Origin: Psychromonas aquimarina ATCC BAA-1526
GTDB lineage: Bacteria > Pseudomonadota > Gammaproteobacteria > Enterobacterales > Psychromonadaceae
NCBI RefSeq assembly: GCF_000428725.1
Contig: NZ_AUAM01000023.1
Span: 20,343 to 84,342, forward strand
DNA: 64,000 nt
Direction: 5' to 3'
Positions 37,006-45,259 of the stretch are shown piece after piece. Position 1 is the first letter of the stretch, and every line of letters begins with the position of its first letter. A model generated the notes under the pieces. It was given only the letters and a program-made list of their open reading frames with translations, did no database searches and was not told the origin of the DNA. A program made the position numbers and the translations under genes.

Positions 37006-37839
37006 ATGTTAAAAAATAAATTTGGAATTGTTATTGCTGTACTTACACTGCTGAGCGCATGTTCAGACAGCGGTGATGATAAAGTGATCGCAAAAGTAGG
37101 TGATGTAGAGATCACTAAAATAGAGTTTGAGCATTATTTAAAACTTAAAAATATTCCATTAGATAATAAAAAGCATGTTGAAAATGCGCTTTCCGCTTAT
37201 CTGAATAGAACTGCAATAGTACAAAACCTTGAACAGCAGGCAGTGTACGACAAAGCTTCGCTCGAAGCTGAAGTGAATGAGTTTAAAAAGCAGACCCTGC
37301 TTACTCGTCATTTTGAAAAAGTATTAAAAGATAAAGTTAATGAACAGGCCGTTCGTAATTTTTATAATACTCATCAGGAGCAGTTTCAAAGTAAAAAAGC
37401 GAATGTAGCGCATATTCTTATTCGTACCAATGCAAAAATGAGTGATGCTGAGAAACAGGCACGCTTAAATAAAGCCCACGAAGCATACAGCCGCTTAACC
37501 GCAAATGAAAAATTTGCAGATATTGCTGAAATCTATTCTGAAGATAAACGCAGTGCAAAAAATGCCGGCGAATTAGGCTGGATTAAAGAAGGTGCTATCT
37601 CTCCTGCTTTTAGTGCAAAAGCATTTTCGCTTGCTCAGAATGAAATCTCCCCGCCTTTTGCCACTTCGTTTGGTATTCATATTGTCAAAGTTCTGCAACC
37701 GTCGCAGATCATTACCAGTCCCTTTGAAAGTGTCAAAGGTGATATTCGCTATCAGCTAAGACAGCAGGTAAAACAGGCTGAAAATGAGCGTCTGTTAGCA
37801 GCCGTTGAAATCGAACGAATGGATAAAGCTGATGAATAA
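37006..37839 (+). CDS. PpiC/SurA-like parvulin peptidyl-prolyl isomerase, lipoprotein
   Basis: This 277-residue protein has a lipoprotein signal with lipobox L-S-A-C (Cys19) and a SurA-like N-terminal chaperone helix region (~28-125). A full parvulin (rotamase PpiC) domain lies at ~132-230, with A-H-I-L-I-R, an insert, E-x-Y-S-E-D, A-G-E-L-G-W-I-x-x-G and F-G-I-H-I-V-K-V. By family it catalyses cis-trans isomerisation of proline bonds in the periplasm, anchored to a membrane by its lipid. It sits between two genes for enormous Pro-rich secreted proteins and overlaps the next lipoprotein gene by 8 nt, so a dedicated folding role is likely (inference). The start is supported by AGGGA 7 nt upstream. 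Confidence 0.88.
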   Translation: MLKNKFGIVIAVLTLLSACSDSGDDKVIAKVGDVEITKIEFEHYLKLKNIPLDNKKHVENALSAYLNRTAIVQNLEQQAVYDKASLEAEVNEFKKQTLLTRHFEKVLKDKVNEQAVRNFYNTHQEQFQSKKANVAHILIRTNAKMSDAEKQARLNKAHEAYSRLTANEKFADIAEIYSEDKRSAKNAGELGWIKEGAISPAFSAKAFSLAQNEISPPFATSFGIHIVKVLQPSQIITSPFESVKGDIRYQLRQQVKQAENERLLAAVEIERMDKADE

Positions 37840-38692
37840 AGTTTATCTGCTGCTGTTCTCTTTTATGCTGTCTGCCTGTGATACAGCTGATTCTGTTAAA
37901 AAAACAGACAACCAGCCGCTTGAATCCGCTCAGGATAATACACAGGTTTTAGCCTTGGTAAACGATGAGCCGATCACTGAATTTCAGCTGGAGCATGCTG
38001 TTAATCGTACTCTAGGTGATTCAGCTGCATTATATGCGGATCAAAAGCTTTATCAGAAAATGCTGCAGAGCTTAATTGTCAGCCGCTCAATGGCATTGTT
38101 AGCTGAAGAACAGTTAGATTCGCAGGAAACCGCGCTGCTCGATGAAAAAGTCCGCAGCTATAGAGAAGAGTTATTAGTTAAACAGTATCTGCAGGCGAAC
38201 ACTACGGTTGAGCCCGTTACCACTGAGCAGGTTAAAAATTATTACGATAATAATCCTGACGAGTTTGGTGCGGATCTGCTTAAGGAGTTTGAGCTGATTG
38301 TGTCGCTTGGTAAGCTGCAGGCTCAAGATAAGGTTAAGATGCTTAAGAGATTTGAGTCGGCAAAGGATCAGCCTGACTGGAAAAAGTGGGCTGCAGAGCT
38401 TTCAGAACAATCGTATTCAGTTACTTATAAAAAAGCTGAAGCGAAGCTTTTATTATTAAGCCAGCCGATTAAAAAACTGGTTGCTGATACATCTGTCGGC
38501 AAGGTATCGGAAGTTCATTTCGGCGATCAGTTAATCATCGTCAGAGTTATTAACCAAACTCAGCTTCCGGCTAAACCTTTATCTGAAGTCAGCGTCGAAA
38601 TTCGCAAAAAACTAGCACCGGTTAATATGAAAAAAGCGGTAAAAGAAGCCAGTAAATCAGCAAAAGAACAAGTTAAAGTTACAGTTAACTAG
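37832..38692 (+). CDS. SurA-like periplasmic chaperone lipoprotein without a recognisable rotamase domain
   Basis: The chosen ATG overlaps the stop of the preceding gene (ATGAATAA, 37,832-37,839), indicating translational coupling and giving 286 residues. A TTG 27 nt upstream in the same frame would spoil the signal peptide. Residues 1-16 form a lipoprotein signal with L-S-A-C (Cys16). An N-V-x-N-D-E-P-I-T-E-F-Q-type SurA N-domain opening begins near residue 46. Helical chaperone-like sequence follows, then a region where a parvulin domain would sit (~150-260) but where the H-I-L and G-x-L-G-W signatures are absent. It probably derives from a PpiC paralogue that kept the holdase part. A partner role with the preceding isomerase is inferred from the overlap. 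Confidence 0.7.
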   Translation: MNKVYLLLFSFMLSACDTADSVKKTDNQPLESAQDNTQVLALVNDEPITEFQLEHAVNRTLGDSAALYADQKLYQKMLQSLIVSRSMALLAEEQLDSQETALLDEKVRSYREELLVKQYLQANTTVEPVTTEQVKNYYDNNPDEFGADLLKEFELIVSLGKLQAQDKVKMLKRFESAKDQPDWKKWAAELSEQSYSVTYKKAEAKLLLLSQPIKKLVADTSVGKVSEVHFGDQLIIVRVINQTQLPAKPLSEVSVEIRKKLAPVNMKKAVKEASKSAKEQVKVTVN

Positions 38693-38722
38693 CTTTTAAT
38701 TAAGCAAAGGGATTTGGAATAA

Positions 38723-41700
38723 ATGGACATGAAGTCAAGGCGTTATATGCGTCTCTGCTTAGGATTTCTGCTGTGCGCAGTAAGTGCTTCTGCTAGTGCT
38801 GATGCATCTCTGAACCCTGTAGCCGAAGATAATATCTGTATTCAGGCACACGAGACCGGCCTTCAGGCACATCATCAGTTTGGCCGGGTCAAATTCGGCT
38901 TTAATGCTCAGTTAAGCGGTTTTGAATCTGGAGTTTTAAATGCAACTTCGGTTAAAAATCCGCGCTGGGCAAATAATTTAAGCTGCGGATCCGTAAGCTG
39001 CAGAGCTGCTAACTCTCCTGCGATTGAGCTGCCTGCTGTTTCATTTTTAAAAACAAATTCAAAATATGAAATTTCACTTGGCTGGCGGGAAGAAGCCGAG
39101 ATAGGAGCAACTCAGGAGCGGGAGTTTTCCAAGGTAACTTTACATAGCGGTGCGAAAGGATATTTTACTTCTGCGAGTGAATATAGAATAAAAACACTGA
39201 CTCTTGGTTATAACAGCTCCCTCACATTACCCTCTGGTGATTACTGGATTGAAAATCTGAAGCTTAATGGTAATGCCAATATTGTGGTTTCTGGCACCGG
39301 CACTGTTCGTCTTTATGTGCGGAAAAAAGTGGATATTCCCTGGGGAGTACAGTTAAACGTAACAGAAGACGGTGAGGCTGGATCTCCGGAACAGTTTTTT
39401 CTCTACACTACTAAGCGTTTAGTTCTTAATTCCGGAGCAACAGTAAACGGCCATATTTACAGCAAAAGAAAAGCTGAACTTGCCTGGGGCTCTAAAATAT
39501 CAGGAAGCCTTAATGCCGGAACAATTACTCTTGACAGCGGCGCGGATGTACATTTCGATAAAAGTTCATTATACCGCTTAGATTTCGGTAGTTACTTTTG
39601 TGATATGGATGCTGACGGCATTTATGACGGCTTTGATTCAGATAATGATAATGACGGTTTCACTAATGCTGTTGAAATCCAGCTCGGTACTGATCCTAAA
39701 GATGCGGCTTCAAAACCTGCCGATATGGACGGCGATTTTATTCCCGATTCACTGGATGCTGATAAAGACGGTGACGGCATCGATAACGATCTTGATGCCT
39801 TCCCGGCAGATAAAACAGAATCAAGCGACTTAGATAAAGACGGCATCGGCGATAACAGCGATCCGGATATTGACGGCGACGGGGTTGAGAATGAGCAGGA
39901 TGCCTTTCCGGAAGATAAAACTGAGTCGAGCGACTTAGATAAAGACGGTACTGGTGATAATGCCGATCCGGATATTGACGGCGACGGGGTTGATAATGAG
40001 CTTGATGCCTTCCCGGAAGATAAAAACGAGTCAGCTGATTTAGATAAAGACGGCACCGGTGATAACTCTGATCCTGATATTGACGGCGACGGTTTTAGTA
40101 ATGATATAGAAGCGCAGCTGGGCACCGATCCTAAAGATGTGTCCTCTAAACCCGCCGATATGGACGGCGACTTTATTCCTGATTCACTGGATGACGACAA
40201 AGACGGCGACGGCGTTAATAACGATCTTGATGCTTTCCCGGATGATAAAACCGAGTCGGCTGATTTAGACAAAGACGGCACCGGTGATAACAGCGATACC
40301 GATATTGACGGCGATGGTTTCAATAATGACATTGAAGTACAGCTGAATACCGATCCGAAAGATGCTGCATCAACACCAGCCGATATGGACGGCGACTTTA
40401 TTCCCGATTCACTGGATGCTGATAAAGACGGCGACGGAGTTAATAACGAGCAGGATGCCTTCCCTAAAGATAAAACCGAATCAGCTGATTTAGATAAAGA
40501 CGGCACCGGTGATAACAGCGATACCGATATTGACGGCGACGGTTTTGCTAATACGGTTGAAACTCAGCTCGGCACAAATCCGAAAGATGCTGCATCAATA
40601 CCAGCCGATATGGACGGCGACTTTATCCCCGATTCACTGGATACCGATAAAGACGGCGACGGGGTGAATAACGATCTTGATACTTTCCCGGAAGATAAAA
40701 CTGAATCAAGCGATTTAGATAAAGACGGTACTGGTGATAACAGCGATACGGATATTGACGGCGACGGTTTTGTCAATGAAATCGAAGCTCAGCTGAATAC
40801 CGATCCGAAAGATGCTGCGTCTAAACCGGCCGATATGGACGGCGACTTTATTCCTGATTCACTGGATGCAGATAAAGACGGCGACGGGGTGAACAACGAG
40901 CAGGATACTTTCCCGGATGATAAAAGCGAGTCGAGCGACTTAGATAAAGACGGCACCGGTGATAACGCCGATACGGATATTGACGGTGACGGTTTCAGCA
41001 ATGATATAGAAACCCAGCTGAATACCGATCCGAAAGATGTCTCCTCTAAACCCGCCGATATGGACGGCGACTTTATCCCTAATTCACTGGATGCTGACAA
41101 AGACGGTGACGGGGTGAACAATGAACAGGATGCCTTCCCAACAGATAAAACCGAATCAAGTGATTTAGATAAAGATGGTACGGGTGATAACTCCGATACC
41201 GATATTGACGGTGACGGTTTCAGTAATGACATTGAAATACAGCTGAACACTGATCCTAAAGATGCAGCTTCTAAACCTGCTGATATGGACGGTGACTTTA
41301 TCCCTGACTCATTGGACGGCGATAAAGACGGCGACGGCATTGATAACGATGCCGATGCTTTCCCGGAAGATAAAACAGAATCAAGCGATTTAGATAAAGA
41401 CGGCACCGGTGATAACTCTGATCTTGATATTGACGGTGACGGTTTTGCTAATGATATAGAAACACAGCTGAATACCGATCCGAATGATGCCTTATCTAAA
41501 CCCGCTGATATGGACGGCGATTTTATCCCCGATTCACTGGATGCTGATAAAGACGGCGACGGCATTAATAATGAGTTGGATGCTTTCCCGGCAGATAAAA
41601 CCGAGTGGAGCGATTTAGATAAAGACGGCACCGGTGATAATGCCGATACCGATATTGACGGTGACGGTTTCAACAATGACATAGAAACTCAGCTGAATAC

Positions 41701-44700
41701 TAATCCTAAAGATGCGGGTTCAAAACCTGCTGATATGGACGGCGATTTTATTCCTGATTCACTGGATGCTGATAAAGACGGCGACGGGGTAAATAATGAT
41801 GAAGATGCTTTCCCAGAAGATAAAAGCGAATCAAGCGATTTAGATAAAGACGGTACTGGTGATAACAGCGACACGGATATTGACGGTGACGGTTTCAGTA
41901 ATGACATTGAAGCGCAGCTGAATACCAATCCGAAAGATGCGTCGTCAAAACCGACCGATATGGACGGCGACTTTATCCCTGACTCACTGGATGCTGACAA
42001 AGACGGTGACGGCATTGATAACGATATTGATGCCTTCCCTGAAGATAAAACAGAATCAGCCGATTTAGACAAAGACGGCACCGGTGATAACTCTGATACG
42101 GATATTGACGGTGATGGTTTTGCAAATACGGTTGAAACTCAGCTTGGCACAAATCCTAAAGATACTGCGTCTAAACCTACCGATATGGACGGCGACTTTA
42201 TTCCTGATTCATTGGATGCCGACAAAGACGGTGACGGGGTGAATAATGAAACCGATGCCTTCCCGGAAGATAAAACAGAATCAAGTGATTTAGACAAAGA
42301 CGGCATCGGTGATAACTCTGATACGGATATTGACGGTGATGGTTTTGCTAATACTATTGAAAACCAGCTTGGAACGGATCCGAAAGACGCGTCCTCTAAA
42401 CCGGCCGATATGGACGGTGACTTTATTCCCGATTCACTGGATGCCGATAAAGACGGCGACGGGGTGAACAACGATGCCGATGCTTTCCCGGCAGATAAAA
42501 CTGAGTCGAGCGACTTAGATAAAGACGGTACTGGTGATAATGCCGATCCGGATATTGACGGTGACGGTTTTGATAACCAGAGTGAACTGGACGCAGGAAC
42601 GGATCCTAAAGATAAAAACAGCATACCTGTTATTAATCCGCCGCAGTTGACCTTAGACGGGGCGAATACCCTGGTGGTAAAAACACCTGAAATGCAGTTC
42701 AGTGGAACGGTTTCTGATGAAAGAGGAGCGGTTAATGTTTCTGTTATTTCGGAACATTTTCCGGCGACACCGCTTGCCACTGAAATTAAAAACGGCAGAT
42801 GGTCGCTGACGGTACCGTTTGTTGAAGGTATTAATAATATTCGTGTGATAGCGACAAACAGCGGCGGTTTGACAGCTGAAGTTAGCCTCAAAGTTACTTA
42901 CCAGATCAGTACCGGTTTAGCCTCCCTGGATATTTTAAGTCCGGCACCTAGCAGTGTGGTTAATAAAGAGTCAATAATCATTCGAGGTCGTTTAATCAGT
43001 GAACAGCCTGCACAAACCATGCTGGTCAGTGTTGACGGTACAGCGCTGAGACTTAACAAAACAGCCAGTTCCACTGTCTTTTCTTTTGAGTCGCAGCCGG
43101 TAACGCTGCAGCAGGGGCTGAATAAAATTGCCGTTACTGCTCAAGTCGACGATCAGTCTCTACTGCGGAATGTTTACATCACTTATTACCCGGAGCAGGT
43201 TGAGGTTGATGCGCCGCAGATAAGTATCATCTCACCCGTCAGCGGCCGCTTAATCGCTTCACAAAGTTTTACCTTAGCTGCGGATATTTATGCACAGGCA
43301 GGTATTAAAAATATCACCATTAACGGTAGCGAAGCAGGCAGTGTTACTCAAGGTGTTTTTGATTACCGTGTGCAGGAGTTAATGACTATTGCGCAGGGAG
43401 ACAGCAGTCTGCAGCTTGAAATCAGCGTGACAGATCTGCTGGAGCAGATCACAACTCAAACGCTTAATATAAACATGGACAGCAGTTCTCCAGTGATTGT
43501 TTTAGATAACAGCCTGCTTGAGTATCCGCTGGTTAATAATGTTAATGAAGCTTTATACACCCTGTCCGGCATAGTTGCAGATGAAAACCTGGCTAGTTTT
43601 ACCATTGCAGATCAGGTTGTCAGTCTGGCGCCCGCCGGAGACAACAGCTACCGCTTTAATCAGGTTATCAAACTGCAGTCAGATAAACCGGTTGAACTGG
43701 CACTGCGGGCAATAGACCGCGCAGGTAATACCCGGGCACAAACTTATTCTCTGCAGCTGGATACCGAGCTGGAGCTGGCATTTGTATTACCGGCAGACAA
43801 CACATCCGTGATCAGTCACGGTACCCCGGTTACAGTACAGACGGTTTTACGAGTCAACCATCTGCCGGATAATACTCAGGTGGCCGTTGTTGTTAATGAC
43901 AGCACCGGTAAAGAAGTATTTAAAACCTCAATAAGCGCGGATCAATCCCTGCTCAGCAGCGATCTGCTGCTTCCGCCGTTAAAAGGTAAATATCAGATAA
44001 CAGCCAGCGTATCAGATTCTGGTGGTAAGATTTTAGTGGCCGCCAAGCGTCCTCTTGAAGTGCAGGAAGCGCAGGCCATTGAGCTTGAATTAATCAATAT
44101 CAGCCCGGCAGAGGGCAGTGAAAATGCCGCCTCGAATGGTTTTATCAGCTTACAGTTTAATAAACCGGTTGATTTGAATAAGCTGCAGGTTGAAGTAAAC
44201 GAAACAGCTCATGGTCAAACCTATGTTGATTTAGATCCTTTAGGCAGTGATGTACTGTCCGGCAAAGGGTATCAGCTGGTCAGTGTTAACCGCTCCTTTG
44301 AGCCGGTGAGCGGGGCGCTGTCTGCGATACCTGGAGATCAGGTTTTCACTTTCTATCCGGATCAGGAGTGGGCTTATAATGCGCAGATTTTTGTCTCGGT
44401 TATTTATGACGGTGAAGAGCTCAGCCGCTACCAGTTTAAAACCGCCGCCTTGCCGACCTTTGTGACCGGCTCTCTGTCGGATCAGCTTTCTCAGCCGGCA
44501 GCCGATGTGCAGGTAACCATCCCTGAATTAGGTTTACTGGCGACCACCAGCAGTGACGGCGCTTTTACCTTCAACGATAAATATAAAGCCATGCCGTCCG
44601 GTCTGTATGACATAGTTTTTAACGCGGAGATGCGCAATCCGGCCTTTGGTGAAAAACGCAGCCAGATTTCTATTACCCAGGGGCGTAACCTCTCTCTTGG

Positions 44701-45259
44701 TGTAATGAAACTGTCACTGCTTAACAGCGAAGCACCGTTTACTTATATCAGCGGTGGGCAGTCATTAAGTCTGCTGCAGGGCGCGCTGCAGCTGGATTTA
44801 AGTGAAGCAGGGCTGCTTTTCCCTAACGGGGACAACCGCGGTAATGCGCATTTTCAGTTTGATAAATTACATGAGTTAACCGTGCCAGTTGAGCCTATTG
44901 TACTGCCGCACTGGATGTATTCCGGCCAGCCGGCGGGTATTGAAATTACCGGTAAGCACAGCCTGCAGATGCGCATACCGCAGCTGAACGGCGGCTATGC
45001 ACATGTCCCTGAAAGCGGCAGTTATGTTTTATTACTCGGGCTGGATACGCAGTCCGGCAGAATTGCGCCGAAAGGTGTAGGTATTATTGACGGCCGTTCG
45101 GTGCGCAGTGTCGGTACACCGGAATTTGAAGTACTGGACTACTTCGGCTACGGCTTATTACCTGCAGCCGCTCAGCCGGTTATTGAAAAATATATAGATG
45201 AAAATTGGACTATCAGGCGTCTGCTAGCCGAATTCAGCGGCATGGGAGCAAACGGATGA
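38723..45259 (+). CDS. Secreted TSP3-repeat/Ig-like protein, 2,178 residues
   Basis: A Sec signal peptide (Arg/Met-rich start, hydrophobic LCLGFLLCAVSASASA) probably ends after Ala26. Residues ~30-290 form a beta-rich domain of short parallel-strand-like repeats (L-x-L-x-x-G-A-x-V-x-G), reminiscent of polymer-forming or MshQ-type surface domains. Residues ~293-1,300 are a TSP3 calcium-binding array with a 75-residue unit. Residues ~1,305-1,900 contain several Ig-like domains, then an SbsA-like Ig and a carboxypeptidase-regulatory-like fold. The C-terminal ~180 residues (H-W-M-Y-S-G-Q-P-A-G-I-E) are unassigned. Its stop overlaps the start of the toxin-like gene by ATGA, so the two are co-translated and may form a pair. 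The protein is presumably extracellular and calcium-dependent. No catalytic motif is seen. Confidence 0.85.
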   Translation: MDMKSRRYMRLCLGFLLCAVSASASADASLNPVAEDNICIQAHETGLQAHHQFGRVKFGFNAQLSGFESGVLNATSVKNPRWANNLSCGSVSCRAANSPAIELPAVSFLKTNSKYEISLGWREEAEIGATQEREFSKVTLHSGAKGYFTSASEYRIKTLTLGYNSSLTLPSGDYWIENLKLNGNANIVVSGTGTVRLYVRKKVDIPWGVQLNVTEDGEAGSPEQFFLYTTKRLVLNSGATVNGHIYSKRKAELAWGSKISGSLNAGTITLDSGADVHFDKSSLYRLDFGSYFCDMDADGIYDGFDSDNDNDGFTNAVEIQLGTDPKDAASKPADMDGDFIPDSLDADKDGDGIDNDLDAFPADKTESSDLDKDGIGDNSDPDIDGDGVENEQDAFPEDKTESSDLDKDGTGDNADPDIDGDGVDNELDAFPEDKNESADLDKDGTGDNSDPDIDGDGFSNDIEAQLGTDPKDVSSKPADMDGDFIPDSLDDDKDGDGVNNDLDAFPDDKTESADLDKDGTGDNSDTDIDGDGFNNDIEVQLNTDPKDAASTPADMDGDFIPDSLDADKDGDGVNNEQDAFPKDKTESADLDKDGTGDNSDTDIDGDGFANTVETQLGTNPKDAASIPADMDGDFIPDSLDTDKDGDGVNNDLDTFPEDKTESSDLDKDGTGDNSDTDIDGDGFVNEIEAQLNTDPKDAASKPADMDGDFIPDSLDADKDGDGVNNEQDTFPDDKSESSDLDKDGTGDNADTDIDGDGFSNDIETQLNTDPKDVSSKPADMDGDFIPNSLDADKDGDGVNNEQDAFPTDKTESSDLDKDGTGDNSDTDIDGDGFSNDIEIQLNTDPKDAASKPADMDGDFIPDSLDGDKDGDGIDNDADAFPEDKTESSDLDKDGTGDNSDLDIDGDGFANDIETQLNTDPNDALSKPADMDGDFIPDSLDADKDGDGINNELDAFPADKTEWSDLDKDGTGDNADTDIDGDGFNNDIETQLNTNPKDAGSKPADMDGDFIPDSLDADKDGDGVNNDEDAFPEDKSESSDLDKDGTGDNSDTDIDGDGFSNDIEAQLNTNPKDASSKPTDMDGDFIPDSLDADKDGDGIDNDIDAFPEDKTESADLDKDGTGDNSDTDIDGDGFANTVETQLGTNPKDTASKPTDMDGDFIPDSLDADKDGDGVNNETDAFPEDKTESSDLDKDGIGDNSDTDIDGDGFANTIENQLGTDPKDASSKPADMDGDFIPDSLDADKDGDGVNNDADAFPADKTESSDLDKDGTGDNADPDIDGDGFDNQSELDAGTDPKDKNSIPVINPPQLTLDGANTLVVKTPEMQFSGTVSDERGAVNVSVISEHFPATPLATEIKNGRWSLTVPFVEGINNIRVIATNSGGLTAEVSLKVTYQISTGLASLDILSPAPSSVVNKESIIIRGRLISEQPAQTMLVSVDGTALRLNKTASSTVFSFESQPVTLQQGLNKIAVTAQVDDQSLLRNVYITYYPEQVEVDAPQISIISPVSGRLIASQSFTLAADIYAQAGIKNITINGSEAGSVTQGVFDYRVQELMTIAQGDSSLQLEISVTDLLEQITTQTLNINMDSSSPVIVLDNSLLEYPLVNNVNEALYTLSGIVADENLASFTIADQVVSLAPAGDNSYRFNQVIKLQSDKPVELALRAIDRAGNTRAQTYSLQLDTELELAFVLPADNTSVISHGTPVTVQTVLRVNHLPDNTQVAVVVNDSTGKEVFKTSISADQSLLSSDLLLPPLKGKYQITASVSDSGGKILVAAKRPLEVQEAQAIELELINISPAEGSENAASNGFISLQFNKPVDLNKLQVEVNETAHGQTYVDLDPLGSDVLSGKGYQLVSVNRSFEPVSGALSAIPGDQVFTFYPDQEWAYNAQIFVSVIYDGEELSRYQFKTAALPTFVTGSLSDQLSQPAADVQVTIPELGLLATTSSDGAFTFNDKYKAMPSGLYDIVFNAEMRNPAFGEKRSQISITQGRNLSLGVMKLSLLNSEAPFTYISGGQSLSLLQGALQLDLSEAGLLFPNGDNRGNAHFQFDKLHELTVPVEPIVLPHWMYSGQPAGIEITGKHSLQMRIPQLNGGYAHVPESGSYVLLLGLDTQSGRIAPKGVGIIDGRSVRSVGTPEFEVLDYFGYGLLPAAAQPVIEKYIDENWTIRRLLAEFSGMGANG
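39600..42610 (+). repeat. TSP3 tandem array with an exact 225-nt period
   Basis: The motif DMDGDFIP[DN]SLD occurs 12 times. The first is near 39,725, and the next eleven run from ~40,160 to ~42,410 at exactly 225-nt steps. Each unit contains three Asp-rich loops (D-K-D-G-D-G-[VI]-[ND]-N, D-L-D-K-D-G-[TI]-G-D-N, D-I-D-G-D-G-F) expected to bind calcium. The first interval is about 435 nt and holds an extra partial unit. Third-codon-position differences are scattered among copies, while the protein is nearly invariant. The complementary strand shows long Ser-Pro-rich open frames that are only mirror images of the repeat. Confidence 0.92.

Noticed and set aside
39600..42610. CRISPR array because of regularly spaced repeats
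   Set aside because: The period is 225 nt, all of it repeats, it lies in frame inside a protein gene, and there are no unique spacers or cas genes.
39622..42891. Long Ser/Pro-rich open frames on the minus strand across the TSP3 array
   Set aside because: They are the complement of the Asp/Gly-rich repeat and repeat with the same 225-nt period, with no ribosome sites; they are shadows of the + strand gene.
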